Shown here in pieces: positions 19,444-28,461 of a stretch of DNA of 64,000 bases. The notes beneath the pieces are model-generated. The model saw only the letters and a program-made list of their open reading frames with translations, was not told the DNA's origin and did not search any database. Origin of the DNA: Bacillus sp. UNC438CL73TsuS30 (GTDB lineage Bacteria; Bacillota; Bacilli; Bacillales; Cytobacillaceae); assembly GCF_000482325.1 (NCBI RefSeq), contig NZ_AXVA01000011.1, positions 142,212 through 206,211 of the forward strand, given 5' to 3'. The position numbers and the translations under genes are program-made. The stretch's first letter is position 1, and each line of letters begins with the position of its first letter.

Positions 19444-21645
19444 ATGAAAGAATCAGAGAAAAAGGGATGGTTTTGGCATTGGGGCTTGAAAATGTACCAA
19501 TTCCGCTGGTTCGTTGCGGCCTTTTGGATTTTATTATTTATTGTATCAGCAACGTACGCACAAAAACTGCCCGATCGGTTAAAAGATAGCGGGTTAACCC
19601 CAAAAGGGAGCGAATCGGACCGCGGCTTTTCGCTTATGCAAAAGAAACTGGGAACTGCACAATCCTCCATTGATATTGTTTATACAAGCAATAAATTTGA
19701 TTTAACCCGACCAAAACATAAAGCTGTCATTTTACATTCTTTAGAACCTTTAGCAAAGAAAGACTATATTAAAAGTATTAAATTTAACCAAACAGACCGC
19801 CTGAATAACAAAAAAAGCATTCAAGCGGTGGGGGTTGAACTCAAGCTTAAAAGTTCGGAAGCCCTTAATCATTTTCCAGAAATCCGAAAACTTATCACTG
19901 AACCTGAAGGCATGAAAACCTATGTCGATGGAGACACTGCAACACTTTACGATATTCAGCGAGCAACCAAACAGGATATGCACCATTCAGAAATGATCGG
20001 GCTTCCGGTCGCGTTGCTGGTCCTGCTGTTTATTTTTGGCTCGGTAGGTGCGGCACTATTACCACTTGTCATTGGGATTATGAGCGTATCCCTAACGCTT
20101 GGAATGACCTATTTTCTTACTGGATTCTTTTCCTTATCTAACTTTTTGCCCAATATCGTTATGATGCTCGGCCTTGCAATTGGCGTCGACTATGCCCTGT
20201 TTCTCGTCAGCCGCTTCCGCGAAGAGCTAAGACGTGGAAACGAGGTGCACGATGCCGTCGCCGCGACTGCACAAACTGCAGGGAAGTCTGTCTTTTTTTC
20301 CGGATTTGCCGTTTTAATTGGCTTACTTGGAATGTTATTTATTAAATTACCGATTATATATTCCCTTTGCCTTGGAGGCGTTCTCGTTGTATTGTCGGCC
20401 GTTCTGCTTTCCTGCACGCTGTTACCGGCCCTGCTCGGTATTTTTGGCCGACACATCGATTCGTTAAGGGTTTTTCCGCGAACACAAAAGAAATTGGAAG
20501 GTTCAACGATTTGGGAAAAAATTGCCAATGCTGTGATGAAACATCCGGCGGTCCTGGCCATTATTATTAGTACCTTATTACTGTCACTTATGTTGCCAAT
20601 AACACAAATGCGGATTGGCGTTCCAACTGCAGATGTCCTTCCGCCTGCCTTTGAGTCGCGAATGGGTTCGGACATCCTGAAACATAATTATGACAAACGC
20701 AAATCGAATCCAATTTTTATTGTTTTAAAAACAAAAGATAAGGTTTCAGATGAAGCATCAATTCGAACTATTCAGTCATTCGAAAACAAAATTCGTCGGA
20801 TTTCCGGAGTCATGGATGTCAATAGTTTTATTGACGTTCTTGGGAAGCACTCCCCAGAAGAAACAGCGATTCTTATCAGTTTAGCGGCTACAAAAGCGGA
20901 AATGGAAAAAGAAAATCTCGTGAAAGGCCATTACGCTCTTCTGAAGGTTGTTCCAAAGTCAGACCCTGGAACAAGAGAAGCCGCTGACCTTGTTAAAAGG
21001 GTACGGAACGTGAAAATAAATCAAGCAGAGCGTTTTGTAACCGGGCAAACAGCAATTAGGGTGGACATGCTTGACCGGATCTTTTCAGGCCTTCCTTATT
21101 TAATGGGTTTTATTATCGCGGTTACGTATCTCATTTTGCTTTTTGCCTTCAAGTCTGTCTTAATTCCTCTGAAAGCCGTTGCGATGAACATTCTCAGCCT
21201 TGGGGCGAGTCTCGGGATTGTGGTGATTATTTTTCAATACGGATGGCTCGCGGATGATTTACGGATTACCTCGACAGGTTATGTCAGCATTATCATGCCG
21301 GTAACGATATTTTGTATTGTCTTTGGAATTTCAATGGATTATGAGGTTTTTCTAATCTCGAGAATCAAGGAAGAATATGACCGGACAGGGGATAATAATC
21401 GTAGTACGGCGGTAGGACTGCAAAAAACAGGGAGCCTAATTAGCAGTGCTGCATTCATTTTAATGGTGGTCGTTGGCTCGTTTATTTTTACCAATATTGA
21501 AATTACCAAGGCGCTTGGTGTCGGCTTATTCTGCGCCATTTTCATTGATGCGACATTGATACGAATTATTGTCGTTCCCGCACTCATGAAACTGCTCGGT
21601 CCGGCTAATTGGTGGGCACCGAAATGGGTTGGGGGAAGATCGTGA
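19444..21645 (+). CDS. MMPL/RND-family membrane exporter (YdfJ-like)
   Basis: A 733-aa protein with the duplicated RND layout: one helix, a large outside loop, then five to six helices, repeated. Conserved blocks are GLAIGVDYALFLVSRFREEL in the first half and FGISMDYEVFLISRIKEEY in the second, the GxxxDY proton-relay sites of MMPL proteins. Relatives export lipids or drugs, driven by protons. The ribosome site is weak (AATGGGG before ATG 19444). No regulator lies next to it. Confidence 0.92.
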   Translation: MKESEKKGWFWHWGLKMYQFRWFVAAFWILLFIVSATYAQKLPDRLKDSGLTPKGSESDRGFSLMQKKLGTAQSSIDIVYTSNKFDLTRPKHKAVILHSLEPLAKKDYIKSIKFNQTDRLNNKKSIQAVGVELKLKSSEALNHFPEIRKLITEPEGMKTYVDGDTATLYDIQRATKQDMHHSEMIGLPVALLVLLFIFGSVGAALLPLVIGIMSVSLTLGMTYFLTGFFSLSNFLPNIVMMLGLAIGVDYALFLVSRFREELRRGNEVHDAVAATAQTAGKSVFFSGFAVLIGLLGMLFIKLPIIYSLCLGGVLVVLSAVLLSCTLLPALLGIFGRHIDSLRVFPRTQKKLEGSTIWEKIANAVMKHPAVLAIIISTLLLSLMLPITQMRIGVPTADVLPPAFESRMGSDILKHNYDKRKSNPIFIVLKTKDKVSDEASIRTIQSFENKIRRISGVMDVNSFIDVLGKHSPEETAILISLAATKAEMEKENLVKGHYALLKVVPKSDPGTREAADLVKRVRNVKINQAERFVTGQTAIRVDMLDRIFSGLPYLMGFIIAVTYLILLFAFKSVLIPLKAVAMNILSLGASLGIVVIIFQYGWLADDLRITSTGYVSIIMPVTIFCIVFGISMDYEVFLISRIKEEYDRTGDNNRSTAVGLQKTGSLISSAAFILMVVVGSFIFTNIEITKALGVGLFCAIFIDATLIRIIVVPALMKLLGPANWWAPKWVGGRS

Positions 21646-21664
21646 GTTTTTGGGGGAAATGGGG

Positions 21665-21840
21665 ATTCGCTGATAAATCGACTAGATTCGCGGATAAACA
21701 GCCTCGATACGCTGATAAAAGCCAATGAATTCGCTGATAAACCTTGTAAATTCGCTGATAAAAATTTCTCCACTGGGATTTTAGGCGTTATTTGCGAATC
21801 ATGACCATTTATTTGCGGATTGAACCATTTTATTTGCAAT
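21665..21840. repeat. 21-bp-period array of ATTCGCTGATAAA units
   Basis: Five 13-bp units of the form ATTCGCTGATAAA start at 21665, 21686, 21707, 21729 and 21750. Three further units in opposite sense (ATTCGCAAATAAA-like when read on the minus strand) lie at 21787, 21808 and 21829. The spacing is 21 or 22 bp throughout, two helical turns. The array fills the space between two convergent genes. The AT-rich spacers differ from each other, so the units are kept and the spacers are not. Confidence 0.8.
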
Positions 21841-21854
21841 TCTAATTCAAAATC

Positions 21855-21881
21855 GAAAGGCTGTCCTCAAATGGACAGCCC
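21855..21881 (-). terminator. terminator of the acidic secreted protein gene
   Basis: GGCTGTCC (21859-21866), 6-nt loop, GGACAGCC (21873-21880); on the minus strand it is followed by TTTCGATTTTG. It lies 9 bases past the stop codon. Confidence 0.8.
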
Positions 21882-21888
21882 CATATAT

Positions 21889-22761
21889 TTATTTAAACCG
21901 TCTAGAATTATTATATTTATCTTGATGCAGATAATCGACAAACTCATCGGAAAGCTCGCCTAAATGGAGCATTTCTTCATAACCTGCCATAAGACCTTGG
22001 AAAAACTCGGCCGGCAGGGTGAAATCAATTAATGGTGCACCTGTTTTGGTATAAATCCCCGTATATAAATTCCCGGGAGGTTCCGACATTTTTAACAGAT
22101 CCTTCAAAGAAATATCCTTATTATTGTTCTTAAGCTTCACTTGAATCCCGTAAAGATCAAAGGCAGTAGTTAAAATATCGGTTAATTCATTTAATTGTTC
22201 TTCCGTAAGTTCTGCACTTGGGTCCGTCGTATTCATAAATTGCTCCAGCCGGTAATCTAAGGATTCCATTTGATCTAGAGAATCTTTGTTATTTTCTTCT
22301 ACCTGCGACAAATACGTAAAGAAATTTTCAACCTCTTGTTCAGTAATACCGATTTTTTGTAATTCGTCTTCAATGCCAGCCATAAATTTATCATGGCCTG
22401 TATAAAAGCCCACCGAGGCATCTAAATCCTCGATGAACTTATAGTCATTTAAAGAATCACCAAAATGATCCAAAAGCGCGTTTAGTTCAGTTTGTGTCAT
22501 TTTATATTTTGTCAGTAAATCCTGTAAATTTTTTGAATTAATTGGTGTGCCCAATACACTTTTTAATTCTTCAACGGAATTGAAATCCTCTAACGGGATT
22601 TCATAATAATCCAGGTAGTCCAACAACTCCTGCTTCGTCCAGCCAATTTCCGTCAAATATTGATTCAGCTCATTTTCCGGAGGTGTGGCACTGGCAAACG
22701 GGGCAAAGGACAAGAGAAGGATGGACAGCAAACAAGTTAAGAACGTCTTCTTATAGACCAT
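21889..22761 (-). CDS. secreted acidic protein, similar to processed acidic surface proteins
   Basis: A 290-aa protein with a Sec signal peptide (cut near ASATPPEN) and a Glu/Asp/Leu-rich helical body with repeated blocks of the type WTKQELLDYLDYYEIPLEDF and MTQTELNALLDHFGDSLNDY. These blocks resemble the Bacillus processed acidic surface proteins that usually end in an LPxTA sortase signal. Here the C-terminus is HQDKYNNSRRFK: no sorting motif and no membrane tail, so it would be released rather than wall-linked, or it is a shortened paralogue. The family link is from memory of these blocks. Confidence 0.65.
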   Translation of the reverse strand: MVYKKTFLTCLLSILLLSFAPFASATPPENELNQYLTEIGWTKQELLDYLDYYEIPLEDFNSVEELKSVLGTPINSKNLQDLLTKYKMTQTELNALLDHFGDSLNDYKFIEDLDASVGFYTGHDKFMAGIEDELQKIGITEQEVENFFTYLSQVEENNKDSLDQMESLDYRLEQFMNTTDPSAELTEEQLNELTDILTTAFDLYGIQVKLKNNNKDISLKDLLKMSEPPGNLYTGIYTKTGAPLIDFTLPAEFFQGLMAGYEEMLHLGELSDEFVDYLHQDKYNNSRRFK

Positions 22762-22956
22762 AAATCAACCTCCAATGAATATCCTTCATCCACTAATGTT
22801 CCCTTCTGAAGAAACTTAAGAGATAAAAATCATTGGTAAAAAACTTGGGGAGATTTTACAAAGAATTGTATAATTGACATAAGTAATCGATTGACCCTGT
22901 AGGGTTACACTAAATGAGAAGAAACCGGGATCCACAGTGTAGGAAGGAAAACAGCA

Positions 22957-25900
22957 ATGAATGTAACATTAAACCAAAAGATGATTAAACAATTATGCGG
23001 AGAGCATTCCTATAAAAAAGGGGAAGAATTATCGAGGCGCAAAAAAGTGGACCTGACAGATTATTCACCGAATCACGAAATCTGCCATGCCACCGTTCAT
23101 GCCACAAATGAATTTCAGATTACGATTAAAAATATACACGGGCAAATTGAAACAGCTTGCACATGTCCAAAGTTAGCTACTTATCAAAAGCCTTGTCACC
23201 ACGTGGCAGCCGTTTTGGTCAAGATCTTAGAAAAGCAGTCGTCAAATCAGACTGATTTAACAAAGGGAATCTTGGGATTATTCCAGGGGGGACCGATCCG
23301 GCCAAGTACCGGAGAACATATTATAGAAGACAGACAATTATTTACAGTTGAATTTTTGTGCAAACCCATCTCGATTGACAACACTGAATATATGTTCGGG
23401 CTTAAGATTTGCAGCAGTTCCAAATCTTTGAATATAAACGAATTTTTGGACTGCGTTGAACAGCGGGAAGCGTATCAAGATTACGATCCTAAGATTCATT
23501 ATTTTCAAAAAGAGACGGATGCTGTTCTTCAGGAATTAATTCAAACAAAGGACAAATCCATCCTAAAAGATGAATTTATTTTAATCCCGCCCCGTGAATG
23601 GGAGAGGCTTTTACCTATCCTGTTAAAGGCTCCCTTGGTAAAATTGAAACATCAAGGGCAAATTTTTGAAAAGATTCACTTATCAAGCGGACCCATCCCG
23701 CTTTATTTTTTATTTGAAACTGGGCCTAAGGAAGATTTCCAACTACGAGTTAATGGTTTAAATAAAATCACCATCGTTTACGATTTTGTTCTCTTTGAAG
23801 GGCAGATTTGGAAGTTCGAAAAAGAAGAATTAGCACGTCTAAGTGAACTGAAAAAAATGCTAGATGCTTCCGGTATCCACCAACTTTCGATATCGAGAGA
23901 TCAAATGGAATCGTTTATTGACCAAGTCGTTCCGGGACTCATGAAAATCGGCCATGTCCGCATCGGCGAAGCTGTTTCCAAACGATTGGACCAAACTGCT
24001 TTAAAAGCAAAACTATATTTAGATCGAATTAAAAATCGTTTGCTTGCTGGTCTAGAATTTCAATATGGCAATGTGGTCATCAATCCACTTGAAGAAAATA
24101 AACATGGCTCTCCACTGTTAAGAAATGGCGAACAGGAGGAAAAAATCCTGCAGGTCATGGAGGAAAGCGGCTTTACGAAAACAGAGAGCGGTTATTTTTT
24201 ACAAAATGAGGAATTGGAATATCATTTTCTGTATCATATTGTTCCAATCTTAAAAAGACTTGTTCAAGTCTATGCTACAACGGCGGTAAGAGTGAGATTG
24301 TTTAAAGAAAACCCGCAGCCGCGTTTTCGGGTGGATCGAAGAGCACGGACGGATTGGCTGTCGTTTCGCTTTGAATTGCAGGGAATTCCTGAATCTGAGA
24401 TTCGTAATATCCTAAGTTCGCTTGAGGAAAAGCGGAAATATTATCGACTTCGCGATGGGTCTTTTCTTTCGCTGGAGAGTCCGGAGTTTAAAGAATTGAA
24501 TCGATTTTTAAAAGGGATTGGCGTAAAACCGAAAGAGATTCACACGGAATTTGAACTTCCACTTACACAAGGTTTGTCCGTCCTTTACTCTTTTGAAAAT
24601 TCAGTGAGGATTGGTTCATCGTTAAAACAGCTTTTAGAGGATCTTCGAAATCCAGAAGGAGTTCAATTTGCTATTCCTGCAAGTCTCACTGGAATTCTTC
24701 GGGATTATCAAAAACTTGGCTATCAATGGCTAAGAACACTTGCCCATTACGGTTTAGGGGGGATTTTAGCAGATGATATGGGCCTCGGGAAGACGCTGCA
24801 AAGCATAACCTATATCCACTCGGTTTTGCCTCAGATACGGAAAGAGAATCAGACCGTCTTGATCGTTTCACCGTCCTCTTTAACGTATAACTGGTGGAAC
24901 GAATTAAAGAAATTTGCTCCCGAGATTCGGGCTGAAATCGTCGATGGCAGCAAAATCGTTCGGGACAGGCTGTTGAAAAAACTTGCAGAGGTGGATGTCG
25001 TGATTACTTCTTACCCGCTGCTGGTAAAAGACACATTGTTATACAGTAAACTAGCTTTCCATACGCTTTTTTTAGATGAAGCCCAAGCCTTTAAAAATCC
25101 AGAAACGCAAACAGCAAAGGCGGTAAAAAAACTTCAAGCAAGCCACCGCTTTGCTCTCACTGGAACACCCATCGAGAATTCGCTTGACGAGCTATGGTCG
25201 ATTTTTCATATCGTATTTCCAGAATTGTTTCCGAATCGAAGAGCTTTCCATGAATTGCGGCGGGAAGAAGTTGCGAAGCGCGTTCGACCATTTATCCTCA
25301 GACGGGTAAAGGAAGATGTGCTCGCTGAACTTCCTGAAAAAATTGAATCCATGCATTCGTCCGACCTGCTGCCAGATCAGAAAAAACTGTATGCAGCCTA
25401 TTTAGCTAAGCTGAAGCATGATACTCTAAAACATTTAGACAAAGAAACTTTTCAAAAAAATCGCATCAAAATTCTTGCCGGACTTACTAGGCTCCGGCAG
25501 TTATGCTGCCATCCAGCCTTGTTTATTGATGGATATAAGGGAAGTTCAGCAAAATTTGAGCAATTGCTGAAGATCATTGAGGAATGCCGAAGCACTGGGA
25601 GAAGAATGCTGATTTTTTCGCAATTTACACAAATGCTCGGGCTTATCGGCAGGGAACTAGCCAGTAGGGGAGTTTCTTATTTTTACCTGGACGGCAGTAC
25701 CCCCTCTGCAGATCGAGTGCAGCTTTGCAGCCGATTCAATCTCGGCGAAAAAGATATATTCCTGATTTCCTTGAAAGCAGGCGGTACCGGTCTTAATTTA
25801 ACGGGCGCCGATACGGTGATTTTGTATGATTTATGGTGGAATCCTGCCGTCGAACAGCAGGCCGCAGACCGTGCTTACCGAATGGGCCAGAAGAACACCG

Positions 25901-26058
25901 TCCAGGTGATTAAGCTGGTCGCACATGGGACGATTGAGGAAAAAATGAACGAGCTCCAAGAAAAAAAGAAACACCTGATTGACGATGTCATCCAGACGGG
26001 AGACGAGAAGTTATCTTCCCTAACAGAAAAGGATATCCGCGAGATCTTGATGATTTAA
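22957..26058 (+). CDS. SWIM zinc-finger SNF2-family helicase/ATPase
   Basis: A 1033-aa Swi2/Snf2 protein. The N-terminal SWIM finger uses Cys68, Cys70, Cys80 and His82. A long SNF2-associated middle region follows. The motor has Walker A DDMGLGKT (606-613), DEAQ box at 707-710, motif III ALTGTPIENS, and C-terminal helicase motifs FSQFTQML, GTGLNLTGADTV and QAADRAYRMGQ. It resembles B. subtilis YwqA and other RapA-like remodelers that move along duplex DNA or displace bound proteins. It is followed by the NAT gene 18 bases on. Confidence 0.94.
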   Translation: MNVTLNQKMIKQLCGEHSYKKGEELSRRKKVDLTDYSPNHEICHATVHATNEFQITIKNIHGQIETACTCPKLATYQKPCHHVAAVLVKILEKQSSNQTDLTKGILGLFQGGPIRPSTGEHIIEDRQLFTVEFLCKPISIDNTEYMFGLKICSSSKSLNINEFLDCVEQREAYQDYDPKIHYFQKETDAVLQELIQTKDKSILKDEFILIPPREWERLLPILLKAPLVKLKHQGQIFEKIHLSSGPIPLYFLFETGPKEDFQLRVNGLNKITIVYDFVLFEGQIWKFEKEELARLSELKKMLDASGIHQLSISRDQMESFIDQVVPGLMKIGHVRIGEAVSKRLDQTALKAKLYLDRIKNRLLAGLEFQYGNVVINPLEENKHGSPLLRNGEQEEKILQVMEESGFTKTESGYFLQNEELEYHFLYHIVPILKRLVQVYATTAVRVRLFKENPQPRFRVDRRARTDWLSFRFELQGIPESEIRNILSSLEEKRKYYRLRDGSFLSLESPEFKELNRFLKGIGVKPKEIHTEFELPLTQGLSVLYSFENSVRIGSSLKQLLEDLRNPEGVQFAIPASLTGILRDYQKLGYQWLRTLAHYGLGGILADDMGLGKTLQSITYIHSVLPQIRKENQTVLIVSPSSLTYNWWNELKKFAPEIRAEIVDGSKIVRDRLLKKLAEVDVVITSYPLLVKDTLLYSKLAFHTLFLDEAQAFKNPETQTAKAVKKLQASHRFALTGTPIENSLDELWSIFHIVFPELFPNRRAFHELRREEVAKRVRPFILRRVKEDVLAELPEKIESMHSSDLLPDQKKLYAAYLAKLKHDTLKHLDKETFQKNRIKILAGLTRLRQLCCHPALFIDGYKGSSAKFEQLLKIIEECRSTGRRMLIFSQFTQMLGLIGRELASRGVSYFYLDGSTPSADRVQLCSRFNLGEKDIFLISLKAGGTGLNLTGADTVILYDLWWNPAVEQQAADRAYRMGQKNTVQVIKLVAHGTIEEKMNELQEKKKHLIDDVIQTGDEKLSSLTEKDIREILMI

Positions 26059-26076
26059 CTTTAGGAGGCAAGCTTC

Positions 26077-26859
26077 ATGACCGATTTCAATTTACAATAC
26101 CGCAAAAGGATTGGTTTCCCGGAAAACGAAACCATCACCTTTGAAAAATTAGAAGCCGTTCTCGAAAAAACAGCCAAAACGATTCCATTTGAAAATTTAT
26201 GTATCATTGCAAATCAGGCAAAAAAAATCACGAAAGAGAACTTGATTAACAAAATTATCAATCAACACGAGGGCGGGCTTTGCTATGAACTAAATGGCAT
26301 TCTCCATTTATTTTTACTGGAAAATGGTTTTGATGCAAAATTAATTTATGGTGTCGTCTACGACCACAATCATCAGCGTTGGAGTACGACCGGGAAAACC
26401 CATGTTGCAACTTTAATCACTTGCAATGAGCAACAATATCTTGTAGATACAGGATTTGGTGCGAATCTCCCTTTAAAACCTGTTCCATTATCCGGAGAGG
26501 TGGTAACCTCGAATAATGGCGAGTTCCGTGTGGTGAAAACGGAAACTGAGCATGGGGATTATATTTTTTACATGAAATTGAAACACAAAGACAAAGATTG
26601 GAAAATAGGCTATGCTTTTAATACCAAAGCAACAATTACCAATCATGCTGATTTAACTGGGGTACAAAAAATCATTATCGAGCATCCGGAATCTTCTTTT
26701 AATAAAAAGCCGTTAATTACCAGGCTGACAGACCGGGGCAGCATGACCTTAACAGATTCATCTATAACTGAATGGATCGATGGTAAGGTAGATAAACAGG
26801 ACATTGATCCAAAAAAATACAAAGAACTTGCAAAAGACCGTTTTGATATTCAGACCTAA
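26077..26859 (+). CDS. arylamine N-acetyltransferase
   Basis: A 260-aa NAT-family enzyme that moves acetyl from acetyl-CoA to arylamines or hydrazines. The triad is visible: Cys69 in EGGLCYELNG, His109 in KTHVATLI, Asp124 in LVDTGFG. TTAGGAGG lies before the ATG. It is probably co-transcribed with the helicase gene, although no functional link is evident. Confidence 0.94.
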   Translation: MTDFNLQYRKRIGFPENETITFEKLEAVLEKTAKTIPFENLCIIANQAKKITKENLINKIINQHEGGLCYELNGILHLFLLENGFDAKLIYGVVYDHNHQRWSTTGKTHVATLITCNEQQYLVDTGFGANLPLKPVPLSGEVVTSNNGEFRVVKTETEHGDYIFYMKLKHKDKDWKIGYAFNTKATITNHADLTGVQKIIIEHPESSFNKKPLITRLTDRGSMTLTDSSITEWIDGKVDKQDIDPKKYKELAKDRFDIQT

Positions 26860-26888
26860 AAAAATCCACCCATTCAATATGGGTGGGT
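26857..26888. terminator. shared terminator of the NAT and ansR genes
   Basis: CCACCCAT (26866-26873), short loop, ATGGGTGG (26879-26886). A run of seven A precedes it, giving a good T-tail on the minus strand, so it chiefly serves ansR and may also stop the plus-strand NAT transcript. Confidence 0.8.
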
Positions 26889-26895
26889 CTTAACT

Positions 26896-27237
26896 TCACG
26901 ATTTTAATCCTCGTTTTACACGCACAAAAGCTACGAAATCATCTAGTTCCTCTTTTGAAAGCAGAACACCATCCAGGGACAAAACTTTTTCGTTGGAATC
27001 TAGTAATTCAGTAATTTCAATCATTGAATGTTCCGCCAATGAATCCTCTGTTCTCCCTAATATATAATCTACTGATGTTTGAAATAAATCGGCAATTTGT
27101 GATAAGGATTGTAATGATGGCAAACGATAACCCGACTCATAGCCGGCATAGGTGCTTTTGGCAATCCCCAGCTGGTCGGCGGTTTCTTGTAAGGACCATT
27201 TTCGTTCTTTTCGTAATTCCGATAATCGCTCCAACAT
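26896..27237 (-). CDS. ansR: XRE-family repressor AnsR
   Basis: A 113-aa protein with an N-terminal helix-turn-helix (TADQLGIAKSTYAGYESGYR, about 20-39) and a short acidic tail. It is divergent from ansA-ansB, exactly as ansR is in B. subtilis, where AnsR represses the asparaginase/aspartase operon until asparagine is present. ATG 27237 is used because GGAG lies 10 bases ahead; a TTG at 27246 would be too close. Confidence 0.88.
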   Translation of the reverse strand: MLERLSELRKERKWSLQETADQLGIAKSTYAGYESGYRLPSLQSLSQIADLFQTSVDYILGRTEDSLAEHSMIEITELLDSNEKVLSLDGVLLSKEELDDFVAFVRVKRGLKS

Positions 27238-27330
27238 TCGTCTCAAACTCCACTCTAAAGATTTTGAAAAAATTATATCATAGGTTAGAAGATTAGAATA
27301 GAAAAAAGTACGCGAATTGAATAATAATAC

Positions 27331-27358
27331 TTGATTTCTATAAAATTAATCCTATAAT
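27331..27358 (+). promoter_or_regulatory. promoter of ansAB
   Basis: TTGATT (27331-27336), 16-bp spacer, TATAAT (27353-27358), 65 bases ahead of ansA. The AnsR operator should lie in or beside it; two partly similar segments, TACGCG at 27310 and TACGCATAACGCG at 27370, are candidates. Confidence 0.6.
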
Positions 27359-27423
27359 TTAAAGTATAAATACGCATAACGCGGATGATGTGAAAATTGT
27401 CCTGCTAATCGGGGTGATATTTT

Positions 27424-28428
27424 TTGAAGAAAATTTTAATATTAGCAACTGGCGGTACAATTGCCTCAGTGGAAGGGAACGAAGGACTTGTTCCCGGATT
27501 ATCTGCCGATGAATTATTGCACTTTTTCCCAAAATCAGCCGGTAACATTAACATTGAATGCAAGATCCTAATGAACATAGATAGTACCAATATGCAGCCG
27601 GAGCATTGGGTTGAAATGGCTCAAGCGATCCACCGACACTATGAAAATTACGACGGATTTGTCATTACGCATGGAACGGACACGCTCGCCTATACTTCCG
27701 CGGCCCTTTCCTATATGCTGCAAGGACTTCGCAAGCCTGTTGTATTAACCGGGTCTCAGGTCCCGATTAGCTTTAAAAAGACAGATGCCAAAAAGAATGT
27801 GGCGGATGCACTAAGATTTGCTACAGAGGACGTTGGCGGAGTATTTATCGTTTTTGATGGCCGGGTAATCATCGGAACGAGAGCTGTAAAAATGCGCACG
27901 AAAAGTTATGATGCATTTGAAAGTGTAAATTCTCCCTATGTTGCCTATGTGAATGAAAAAGAAGTAAAATATCAGTGGAAACCTGTACCAACCGGCGCAG
28001 GACTTGCATTGAATACTAATATAAATACTGATGTTTTTTTAATGAAATTATACCCTGGGACAAAACCTGAAGTGTTTGATTGCCTAAAAGGTTTATACAA
28101 GGGTATAATTATTGAGAGTTTTGGGAATGGCGGACTGCCATTCGAAGGGCGCAACCTTCTTGTAAAAATTAAAGAATTAACAGAAGCGGGCATAGCGGTT
28201 GTTCTTACGACTCAATGCCTTGAAGAAGGTGAAGATTTACTTTTATATGAAGTAGGTCGTAAAGTAGCCCAGCATGATGTGATTTTATCGGGAGATATGA
28301 ATACCGAGGCCATTGTGCCGAAGCTCATGTGGGCTCTAGGTCAGAAATCTTCTATTAAAGAGATCAAGACTATTTTTGAAACTCCTTTGGCAGAAGATTT
28401 ATCGATTAAGGGCGAAAAAGAAGAGTAA
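27424..28428 (+). CDS. ansA: L-asparaginase, cytoplasmic type
   Basis: A 334-aa asparaginase that turns L-asparagine into aspartate and ammonia. Motifs are ATGGTIAS at the N-terminus (nucleophilic Thr) and HGTDTLAYT (second active-site segment), plus TGSQVPIS. It starts with TTG at 27424 behind GGGGTGAT. No signal peptide, so it acts in the cytoplasm and passes aspartate to AnsB, encoded 33 bases downstream. Confidence 0.95.
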   Translation: MKKILILATGGTIASVEGNEGLVPGLSADELLHFFPKSAGNINIECKILMNIDSTNMQPEHWVEMAQAIHRHYENYDGFVITHGTDTLAYTSAALSYMLQGLRKPVVLTGSQVPISFKKTDAKKNVADALRFATEDVGGVFIVFDGRVIIGTRAVKMRTKSYDAFESVNSPYVAYVNEKEVKYQWKPVPTGAGLALNTNINTDVFLMKLYPGTKPEVFDCLKGLYKGIIIESFGNGGLPFEGRNLLVKIKELTEAGIAVVLTTQCLEEGEDLLLYEVGRKVAQHDVILSGDMNTEAIVPKLMWALGQKSSIKEIKTIFETPLAEDLSIKGEKEE

Positions 28429-28461
28429 TAGATTTTTACTAAAAACAAAGAGGCGATATGG

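Noticed and set aside
20190..20675. A 161-codon minus-strand frame inside the MMPL gene
   Set aside because: It is the antisense of conserved transporter helices, without start signal or family likeness.
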